From NCBI GenBank assembly GCA_007121565.1, contig SKKI01000039.1, positions 1 to 6,229 of the forward strand: a stretch of 6,229 nucleotides of DNA, written 5' to 3'. The translations under genes were made by a program, and so were the position numbers. Position 1 is the stretch's first letter. Each line of letters begins with the position of its first letter. Shown in pieces: positions 1-4,946 of the stretch. The notes beneath the pieces are model-generated. The model searched no databases. It was not told the DNA's origin and was given only the letters and a program-made list of their open reading frames with translations. Origin of the DNA: Phycisphaerae bacterium. GTDB taxonomy: Bacteria; Planctomycetota; Phycisphaerae; Sedimentisphaerales; Anaerohalosphaeraceae.

Positions 1-186
1 CCGACAGACGGCGAGCGGACAGCCAAACCCGTGCCGATGGCCCAGCGCAAGCTTTCCATGGCACGCCGGTACGTCGGCCGCAACGCCGCTCAGATCAAGG
101 CCTGGGCCGAGCAAATCACTGGCGGCGACAAGAGCAGCTTCCGCGAATACGAAGTCCTGGCCGGCCCCGTTCCCGAAAACGGATAA
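1..186 (+). CDS. 3' end of an unidentified protein gene (C-terminal 61 residues)
   Basis: Frame 1 is open from the window edge to a TAA at 184-186. Its codons end in G or C in about four of five cases (48 of 61 by hand count), which is the pattern of real coding sequence in a GC-rich genome and matches dnaG/rpoD rather than the next two genes. The encoded tail is basic and probably helical in the middle (residues around MARRYVGRNAAQIKAW) and ends in a Pro/Gly-rich stretch (AGPVPENG). I do not recognise the family, and the start and most of the protein lie outside the window. An intrinsic terminator 38 bases after the stop shows that this gene ends a transcription unit. No function is proposed. 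Confidence 0.7.
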   Translation, partial: PTDGERTAKPVPMAQRKLSMARRYVGRNAAQIKAWAEQITGGDKSSFREYEVLAGPVPENG

Positions 187-192
187 AAACCA

Positions 193-222
193 TTGCCAAT
201 CCAATCGGATATGCAGTATAAT
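193..222 (+). promoter_or_regulatory. Sigma-70-type promoter for the ATPase/DUF4276 unit
   Basis: TTGCCA (193-198, five of six matches to the -35 consensus) is separated by 18 bp from a perfect TATAAT (217-222). Transcription would begin at about 229, giving a leader of about 75 nt before the ATPase ATG at 305. The promoter begins only 7 bases after the stop codon of the previous gene, and its predicted start site falls inside the 5' arm of the terminator hairpin. It is the only good promoter-like sequence between the upstream gene and the ATPase. Confidence 0.6.
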
Positions 223-224
223 AG

Positions 225-252
225 CCCCGGCCCCCAAACGCCGGGGTTTTTT
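225..252 (+). terminator. Rho-independent terminator of the upstream gene
   Basis: CCCCGGC (225-231) pairs perfectly with GCCGGGG (240-246) around an 8-nt loop and is followed directly by six T residues (247-252). This is a classic intrinsic terminator for transcripts arriving from the gene ending at 186. A transcript starting at about 229 from the promoter just upstream would lack most of the 5' arm, so it should not be stopped here. Confidence 0.9.
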
Positions 253-258
253 GTGTAG

Positions 259-276
259 GATGGGCTTTGGCCTATC
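259..276 (+). other. Small hairpin in the leader of the ATPase gene
   Basis: GATGGGC (259-265) can pair with GCCTATC (270-276) around a TTTG loop. This gives 7 bp including one G-T wobble. It lies between the terminator tail and the ribosome binding site GGAG (291-294). It could be a minor leader structure or a chance inverted repeat; the sequence does not show a function. Confidence 0.3.
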
Positions 277-304
277 ATTCTGATGAAAACGGAGATTGAA
301 AGAT

Positions 305-1432
305 ATGGGACAGGCAATCAGTCAATTAACCATAAAAGGGTTCAAGTCGATTCGATGTCTTGAGAACTTTGAACTTCGCGATCTCAATATCCTGATCGGC
401 CCCAATGGAGCGGGGAAAAGCAATTTTATCCAATTCTTTGAGTTGTTACGTGCTGTTGCAAAAGGGCAATTTCAACTTTATGTAGGGCGCGAAGGCGGAG
501 CGGATAGGGTGCTTTTCCTGGGCCTGAAAATGACGACAGAGCTTTCGGGGAGTATTGCGGCAGGGGCCCCTGCAATGTGTTGGGACTTCAAGACTTTTGC
601 TTCAAAAACAAATGACCTGCTTTTTTATGAGGAAGATGTTAGAGGCGGCCAACGCGGCTTACACAGCAAATGGGCCAAACAACTTGATCGCGGACTGTCA
701 GAGTCAACGCTTTTCTCAAAACGAAGCGATATTGAAACAGAAGAATACATAAGGAATATTAAAGAAACAATTCAACCCCTTATGGAAAGCTGGGTGGCGT
801 ATCATTTTCACGACACCAGTGATTTCGCGGCGGTTAAGAGGCCGTGTACGATACGAGACTATGAATATTTGCGCCCGGACGGGAGTAATTTAGCAGCATT
901 TCTTTTATTCTTGAAAAAGAAACACGAAAAACAATACCAGCGAATTCGTGAAACGATTCAATTGGCCGCCCCGTTCTTTGACGAATTTCGATTGCTTGAA
1001 GAAGAATTCAAAGACGATAAGCAGGTATTGCTTGAATGGCGTCAGAAAGGGTCGGATTATCACTTCCTTCCAAGCCAGATATCGGATGGTACATTGCGGT
1101 TTATCTGTCTTGCGACGGCGTTGCTCCAACCGAGTCCGCCGTCAACAATTTTGCTGGATGAGCCGGAGCTTGGACTTCATCCTAATGCGCTTGGACTGTT
1201 GGCGGAGATGATTCAGGCAGCCTCACTAAAAACACAGGTCATTGTAGCCACTCAGTCGGCGAGTTTGATTAGTCGTTTTCGTCCTGAGGATATTGTCGTC
1301 GTTGAGCGAAAAAATGAAGAATCGGTATTCAGACGCCTCCCTTTGGAAAAGTTAAAGGAGTGGATCGGTGATTATTCCCTGGGCGAACTGTGGGAAATGA
1401 ATCTCTTGGAGGGGAGGCCGGAGAATGAGTAG
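305..1432 (+). CDS. COG4637-type AAA/ABC-like ATPase, partner of DUF4276 (putative defence ATPase)
   Basis: The protein has 375 residues, has no signal peptide or membrane segment, and is predicted to be cytosolic. The N-terminus has the beta-strand/loop typical of SMC/OLD-like ATPases (LTIKGFKSI, 8-16). Walker A is GPNGAGKS (32-39), an ABC-signature-like ISDGT is at 259-263, Walker B is TILLDEPE (281-288), and LGLHP (289-293) follows as D-loop. The switch position reads ATQS (315-318), with Gln where many relatives have His. The middle region (about 70-250) is the helical insertion of this family and includes the conserved-looking DGSNLAAFL (192-200). The start at ATG 305 was chosen because GGAG at 291-294 lies 10 nt upstream. 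A TTG at 296 would add three residues but sits 1 nt from that site. The stop overlaps the DUF4276 gene by 8 nt, so the two are translationally coupled. ATP hydrolysis that controls the partner's activity is inferred from OLD/PARIS-like pairs, not shown. The gene is less GC-rich than dnaG and rpoD. Confidence 0.88.
   Translation: MGQAISQLTIKGFKSIRCLENFELRDLNILIGPNGAGKSNFIQFFELLRAVAKGQFQLYVGREGGADRVLFLGLKMTTELSGSIAAGAPAMCWDFKTFASKTNDLLFYEEDVRGGQRGLHSKWAKQLDRGLSESTLFSKRSDIETEEYIRNIKETIQPLMESWVAYHFHDTSDFAAVKRPCTIRDYEYLRPDGSNLAAFLLFLKKKHEKQYQRIRETIQLAAPFFDEFRLLEEEFKDDKQVLLEWRQKGSDYHFLPSQISDGTLRFICLATALLQPSPPSTILLDEPELGLHPNALGLLAEMIQAASLKTQVIVATQSASLISRFRPEDIVVVERKNEESVFRRLPLEKLKEWIGDYSLGELWEMNLLEGRPENE
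1408..1417 (+). promoter_or_regulatory. Strong ribosome binding site of the DUF4276 gene
   Basis: GGAGGGGAGG lies inside the end of the ATPase gene, 7 nt before the ATG at 1425. It is the strongest Shine-Dalgarno sequence in the window and fixes the start of the second gene. It suggests that the DUF4276 protein is made at least as abundantly as the ATPase. Confidence 0.75.
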
Positions 1433-2093
1433 AATCCGTGTGTTGGTGGAAGGTCAAACCGAAAAGGCTTTTATTGAGAGGCTTGTCAAGCCCTTCTTCG
1501 ATCAGCAGGGCGTTTATTTTCACGCGGTAATGTTTCGCCCTCGCGGAGGAGTGCCCCGTTACAACAAGGCCAAAGACAGATTGATGCGTTCGTTCAAAGA
1601 AGACAGCCAATTGATCTGTGCCACTATGGTTGATTTTTATGCCCTGCCAACCGATTGGCCTGCAAGAGAGCTGGCTGGTTCGTGTCACACCACTGATGAA
1701 AAAGCGACGTCTATCGAGATTGCGTTGCGCCAAGATATGGTTGACTCAATGGGATCAGATTTCGATTCGTCACGATTCATTCCCTATGTGCAGATGCACG
1801 AATTTGAGGCGCTTCTTTTTTCAGATACTGCTGGACTTGCAGCCGCCCTTGGTGATATTCGCCTTACCGAGAGTTTTCAGGCGATACGAGATGGTTTTCA
1901 GTCACCGGAAGACATTAATGACCATTATGACACATGTCCGTCAAGACGAATTGAAAAGATTCATCAAGGCTTTAGAAAAACAATCAATGGGTTGTCCGCA
2001 GCAAGAAAAATAGGATTGAATCGGATGCGGCGGGAATGTCCGCATTTTAATCAATGGCTGACTAAACTGGAATCTCTTTCAAAACAGGACTAA
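1425..2093 (+). CDS. DUF4276 family protein, probable TOPRIM-like nuclease partner of the ATPase
   Basis: The protein has 222 residues, the usual size for DUF4276, and appears soluble. It opens with a beta-strand leading to VEGQTE (8-13), the acidic motif (E9, E13) that resembles the start of a TOPRIM fold. A second strand ends in the acid-bearing TMVDFYALP (67-75, D70). The hallmark YVQMHEFEALLFSD segment (121-134) supplies H125, E126 and E128. The C-terminal part (172-211) has the family's basic helix, with PSRRIEKI and a run of Lys/Arg, ending near HFNQWL. The start is set by the strong ribosome binding site at 1408-1417, and the 8-nt overlap with the ATPase gene implies coupled expression and probably a complex. 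By analogy with OLD family proteins and PARIS (AriA ATPase with the TOPRIM protein AriB), it may be a metal-dependent nuclease effector. That activity is an inference; the family assignment is firmer. Confidence 0.85.
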   Translation: MSRIRVLVEGQTEKAFIERLVKPFFDQQGVYFHAVMFRPRGGVPRYNKAKDRLMRSFKEDSQLICATMVDFYALPTDWPARELAGSCHTTDEKATSIEIALRQDMVDSMGSDFDSSRFIPYVQMHEFEALLFSDTAGLAAALGDIRLTESFQAIRDGFQSPEDINDHYDTCPSRRIEKIHQGFRKTINGLSAARKIGLNRMRRECPHFNQWLTKLESLSKQD

Positions 2094-2101
2094 ACGATAT
2101 T

Positions 2102-2785
2102 ATGCTCAAAGCGGTGATTTTTGATTTTGACGGTGTGATTTGCGATTCGGAGGCGCTGCACTATCGGGCGCTGAATACGGTGTTCAATCGGTATGGGGTG
2201 GATGTTTCCAAAGAGCACCATTGGGACACATATCTCGGCCTGACCGACGTGGAGAATATCGAAGCGGTCAATCGGGATTACAAAATGGGGCTCGATGCGG
2301 CCGGCGTGCAGCGGTTGAAAGCGGAAAAAAAGGATGTATTCGACGCATTGGCAAGCACCGAACGGCTGCTGATTGACGGGGTCGAATCCTTTGTGGCGAT
2401 GCTGACCGAGCAGGGCATACGGCGGGCCATCTGCTCGGGGGCGGTGCGCAGCGATATCGACTTGATGCTGGGCGGCACCCGCCTTGCCGAAGCGTTCGAA
2501 GTCATCGTCACCGCCGACGATGTGGCCAAGGGCAAGCCGGACCCTGAAGGCTACCGTCTGGCATTGGAGAAACTCAATGCGTCGGGACAAAACACGGTAA
2601 ATCCGGCCGAGTGTGTCGTTATTGAGGATTCGCACTGGGGTATTGAGGCCGCAAGGGCTGCCGGGATGTGCCCCGTGGCGGTGACCAACACCTACAGCCG
2701 TGAACAACTCGAGGACAAGGCGGAGCTTGTTTTGGAAAGGATCGATCTTGTTTCTGTTGAGCAATTGCAGCAGATGTGTCGATAA
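2102..2785 (+). CDS. HAD-superfamily hydrolase, beta-phosphoglucomutase/phosphatase-like
   Basis: The protein has 227 residues, the usual size of subfamily IA HAD enzymes, and is predicted to be cytosolic. Motif I is DFDGVICDS (8-16), with nucleophile D8 and general acid/base D10. The helical C1 cap occupies about 17-90. Motif II is CSGAV (S112), motif III is KGKPDPEGY (K145), and motif IV is VIEDSHWGI (E175, D176 bind magnesium). The family dephosphorylates small phosphoesters or isomerises sugar phosphates. Spacing matches Lactococcus beta-phosphoglucomutase as I remember it, including H20 and G46. The positions of its Lys45 and Arg49 are Leu and Asp here, which favours a phosphatase with another substrate over a true mutase. 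The substrate cannot be read from the sequence. It starts 8 nt after the DUF4276 stop with only a weak AGGA (2086-2089), so it is probably co-transcribed with the ATPase pair. Its composition is intermediate between that pair and dnaG. No clear terminator follows. Confidence 0.9.
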   Translation: MLKAVIFDFDGVICDSEALHYRALNTVFNRYGVDVSKEHHWDTYLGLTDVENIEAVNRDYKMGLDAAGVQRLKAEKKDVFDALASTERLLIDGVESFVAMLTEQGIRRAICSGAVRSDIDLMLGGTRLAEAFEVIVTADDVAKGKPDPEGYRLALEKLNASGQNTVNPAECVVIEDSHWGIEAARAAGMCPVAVTNTYSREQLEDKAELVLERIDLVSVEQLQQMCR

Positions 2786-2896
2786 TCCTGTCTTTTGCAG
2801 CATAGCTAAACGCGCTGTTGTCTCGAAAAGCCAAGTGTCCACCAGTTTGTAAAATGCCTATTTTCAGTGTTTTAAGCTCGTTATTCAGGGGTTGAC
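2786..2896. other. Intergenic stretch after the HAD gene, nothing clear
   Basis: This AT-rich stretch separates the HAD stop codon from the dnaG promoter. I see no gene, no strong hairpin with a T-run, and no repeat. Short complementary pieces (CAGC...GCTG near 2798-2819, AAAA...TTTT near 2852-2866) are too weak to call a terminator, so read-through from the upstream unit toward dnaG is possible. Confidence 0.5.
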
Positions 2897-2924
2897 TTGA
2901 CTTTTTGCTAAATCGGTCTATACT
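2897..2924 (+). promoter_or_regulatory. Sigma-70-type promoter of dnaG-rpoD
   Basis: TTGACT (2897-2902) is separated by 16 bp from TATACT (2919-2924), each matching five of six consensus bases. A second TTGACT overlaps upstream at 2892-2897, but its 21-bp spacing is too long. Transcription would begin at about 2931, leaving a leader of about 148 nt before the preferred dnaG start. Since rpoD lies in the same unit, the main sigma factor would be transcribing its own gene. Confidence 0.65.
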
Positions 2925-2951
2925 TAAGGTGTCTGTAATAATTTCAATGAC

Positions 2952-2969
2952 CTCGGTATGAGTGCCGAG
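2952..2969 (+). other. First leader hairpin upstream of dnaG
   Basis: CTCGGTA (2952-2958) pairs with TGCCGAG (2963-2969) around a TGAG loop, giving 7 bp with one G-U pair. It lies about 20 nt inside the predicted dnaG transcript and 34 nt before the larger hairpin. It could protect the 5' end or form part of a regulatory leader. I do not recognise a known riboswitch class. Confidence 0.45.
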
Positions 2970-3089
2970 TTGATGGGTGCGGAGAGCGTACGTAATGAAA
3001 AATGTCGGGTCCTCGTGTCAGGGTCCGACTTTTATAATTTTATCTCAGAATGGGCAGGGAATCGCCCGCGGAGTGGTTTTGGTCGGTAA
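2958..3089 (+). CDS. Possible 43-residue leader ORF overlapping the dnaG start
   Basis: An ATG at 2958 opens a 43-codon frame that ends at TAA 3087-3089, 11 nt inside the proposed dnaG start at 3079. An internal ATG at 2973 would give 38 residues. The frame runs through the terminator-like hairpin, so ribosomes on it would melt that structure and could hand over to dnaG. Against it, neither ATG has a convincing Shine-Dalgarno sequence (only a weak CGAG before 2973), and I recognise no family. The peptide contains no run of a single amino acid that would suggest classic attenuation. It may be a chance frame. Confidence 0.2.
   Translation: MSAELMGAESVRNEKCRVLVSGSDFYNFISEWAGNRPRSGFGR
3004..3040 (+). 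terminator. Terminator-like hairpin (possible attenuator) in the dnaG leader
   Basis: GTCGGGTCCT (3004-3013) pairs with AGGGTCCGAC (3020-3029) around a 6-nt loop. All 10 positions pair if two adjacent G-U wobbles are allowed. TTTT and then the AT-rich ATAATTT follow directly. The wobbles become A-C mismatches on the other strand, so the structure is built for + strand RNA. It sits between the promoter at 2897-2924 and dnaG, so it would act as an early partial terminator on the dnaG-rpoD transcript. The U-run is short, so termination may be incomplete. Confidence 0.55.
3070..3073 (+). promoter_or_regulatory. Ribosome binding site favouring the TTG start of dnaG
   Basis: GGAG at 3070-3073 lies 5 nt before TTG 3079, which starts the primase a few residues ahead of the conserved N-terminal region. 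The other in-frame starts are less suitable. GTG 3073 has AGGGA 12 nt upstream. ATG 2995 has GGAG 10 nt upstream, and GTG 2977 has no site; both would place the terminator-like hairpin inside the coding region. Confidence 0.5.
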
Positions 3090-4899
3090 ATGGGACGATA
3101 GTTTGATCAGCCGGGTTCAACAGGCCAACGAGATTGTGGATGTTGTTTCCGAGTATTTGAGTCTGGATAAGCGCGGCAAGGAATATGTGGGACTGTGCCC
3201 GTTTCATTCGGACCACCGCCCCAGTATGTACGTCACCCCGGTCAAGCAGATTTTCAAGTGCTTTGCCTGCGGCGCCGGCGGCGATGTGATTAAGTTTGTC
3301 CAGATGAAGGAAAATCTTTCGTTCGCCCAGGCCATCGAGCGTCTGGCCGGACGGGCCGGTATTGCGCTGCCGACGTATCGTCCTGAACGCCGCGGCGGCG
3401 ATGAGACCTGCCAGAACACGCTCAGTGCGGCGGAACTGGCGAAAATAAACGCTTGGGCGATGAAACATTGGGCGGGCAATTTATGGGACCCGTCCAAAGG
3501 CGCCGCGGCGCGTCAGTATTTGGCCCAGCGAAACATTACCGAACAGACCGCCCGTACATGGGGGCTGGGCCTTGCGCTGGACAAGTGGGACGATCTGATT
3601 GCCATAGCACAGCAGAACAATATTTCGCAGGATACGCTGGTGGCGGCCGGCCTTGCGGTACGCCGGGACAATTCGCCCGGCTGTTACGATAAATTTCGCA
3701 ATCGGCTGATGTTTCCGATTGCCGATGTGACCGGTCGGGTGGCGGGCTTCGGCGGGCGAACGCTCGGACAGGACCCGGCTAAGTATATGAATTCGCCCGC
3801 GACGGCGCTGTTTGATAAAAGCCAGCTTTTGTACGGCCTGCGGCAGGGGCGCCAGGATATCGTCAAGGCCGGCAGGGCGGTCGTGGTCGAGGGCTACACC
3901 GATGTGCTGATGGCCCATCAGCATGGCCTGCCGACGGTCATTGCGGCCCTGGGGACCAGTTTGACCGCCGAGCATGCCAAAGTGCTGCGCCGCTACGGTG
4001 ATCGGATTGTGCTGGTCTTTGACAGCGATGTTGCCGGGCGGGCCGCGGCCGGGCGGGCGATGGAGGTGTGCTTGACCGGCAAGGTGGATGTGCGTCTGGC
4101 CTTTGTTCCGGACGGTAAAGATCCCTGTGATTATCTGGTTGAGGCCGGTCGGGAGGCCTTTGAGGCGGTTATTGACGCCGCCGAGGATGTGCTGTCGTTT
4201 AAGTGGAATCAGTTGGCCGAGCAGTTGGACGGCCAGGACAGCCTGCCTAAACGCACCGAGGCGGTTCAGCAGTTTTTGCGGACGGTGGCCGCGACCATCC
4301 AGGCCGGGCAGGTCGATTCGCTGGCCCTGGCCGTGCTGATCGGGCGGCTCAGCGCCCTGCTGAAAACGCCTAAGTCGCGGATCGACGACCAATTACGTCA
4401 ATTACTGAAACACAAACCGGCGTCTTTACGTACAACAGACGAACCTCAGGACTCGGGCGAGCGTCAACACGCTCGAGATGACGCCGCTCGGCGTGAAATT
4501 CTCGAGGTATTATTGCAGGAACCGGAACTGTATGCGAGTGTCTTTGGTCAGATTTCTGTGGACGATTTCGGCGATCGCGGGCCGTTGCGTGAAATTGCCG
4601 CCGCTGCGCTGCCGTGTCTGGACGCGGGGGATGAAGTCGAGCCGGCCCGGCTGTTGCGGCAGATTGAAACCACTGACGCCGCGTCGCTGTTGTCCGAGAT
4701 GACCGCAGCGACGGCCCCCAAAGGCACCGGACGGCGACGTCTTGAGGATTCGCTGGCGGTTCTTGAGCAGCTTCGGCGCCGGGCGCGGATTGACGCGCAT
4801 AAGGAACACCTGACCGACGAAGCAACCGATGTGCTGCAAAGCATTCACGAGCATTTGAAACAGCAGAAAGGCAACCTTCGATGCGGGGGTTTGCAATAA
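3079..4899 (+). CDS. dnaG: DNA primase DnaG
   Basis: DnaG makes the RNA primers for lagging-strand and initial replication, working with the replicative helicase DnaB. The 606-residue product has the standard order. An N-terminal CHC2 zinc-binding domain has ligands C40, H43, C61 and C64 (CPFH...CFAC). The RNA polymerase basic region includes KFRNRLMFPI (205-214), GFGGR (223-227) and KYMNSP (235-240). The TOPRIM catalytic core has EGYTD (E271), DSDVAG (D315, D317) and DGKDPCDYL (345-353, with D345 and D348). The C-terminal part from about 470 matches the less conserved helicase-binding domain in position and length. The TTG start at 3079 is preferred because the zinc domain then begins as in other primases and GGAG lies 5 nt upstream. 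The same frame extends to GTG 2977 (640 residues), but that would encode across the leader hairpin. rpoD follows 47 bp later with no terminator between. All key residues are intact, and the gene is GC-rich like rpoD. Confidence 0.95.
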   Translation: MVGKWDDSLISRVQQANEIVDVVSEYLSLDKRGKEYVGLCPFHSDHRPSMYVTPVKQIFKCFACGAGGDVIKFVQMKENLSFAQAIERLAGRAGIALPTYRPERRGGDETCQNTLSAAELAKINAWAMKHWAGNLWDPSKGAAARQYLAQRNITEQTARTWGLGLALDKWDDLIAIAQQNNISQDTLVAAGLAVRRDNSPGCYDKFRNRLMFPIADVTGRVAGFGGRTLGQDPAKYMNSPATALFDKSQLLYGLRQGRQDIVKAGRAVVVEGYTDVLMAHQHGLPTVIAALGTSLTAEHAKVLRRYGDRIVLVFDSDVAGRAAAGRAMEVCLTGKVDVRLAFVPDGKDPCDYLVEAGREAFEAVIDAAEDVLSFKWNQLAEQLDGQDSLPKRTEAVQQFLRTVAATIQAGQVDSLALAVLIGRLSALLKTPKSRIDDQLRQLLKHKPASLRTTDEPQDSGERQHARDDAARREILEVLLQEPELYASVFGQISVDDFGDRGPLREIAAAALPCLDAGDEVEPARLLRQIETTDAASLLSEMTAATAPKGTGRRRLEDSLAVLEQLRRRARIDAHKEHLTDEATDVLQSIHEHLKQQKGNLRCGGLQ

Positions 4900-4936
4900 A
4901 TAACGTACTATCAATAATGTCTTGACGTGATACGAC

Positions 4937-4941
4937 AAGGA
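4937..4941 (+). promoter_or_regulatory. Ribosome binding site of rpoD
   Basis: AAGGA lies 5 nt before ATG 4947 and fixes the rpoD start. The rest of the 47-bp gap after dnaG shows no terminator. It holds a TTGACG (4922-4927) but no -10 box at suitable spacing, so rpoD is most simply read from the dnaG promoter. Confidence 0.7.
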
Positions 4942-4946
4942 TATCT

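Noticed and set aside
283..363. 26-codon frame (ATG 283) overlapping the ATPase start
   Set aside because: It has no ribosome binding site and no recognisable peptide. The ATPase start has its own site, so this is probably chance.
2090..2842. 250-codon minus-strand frame
   Set aside because: It is antisense to the HAD gene, whose four catalytic motifs are intact on the + strand.
3033..3038. Perfect TATAAT in the U-rich tail of the leader hairpin, a possible second dnaG promoter
   Set aside because: The bases at 16-18 bp upstream (TCCTCG region) do not resemble a -35 box, and there is no TG extension. It is more likely part of the AT-rich terminator tail.
3481..4392. 303-codon minus-strand frame
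   Set aside because: It lies wholly antisense to the primase catalytic region and has no recognisable motif; a GC-rich shadow frame.
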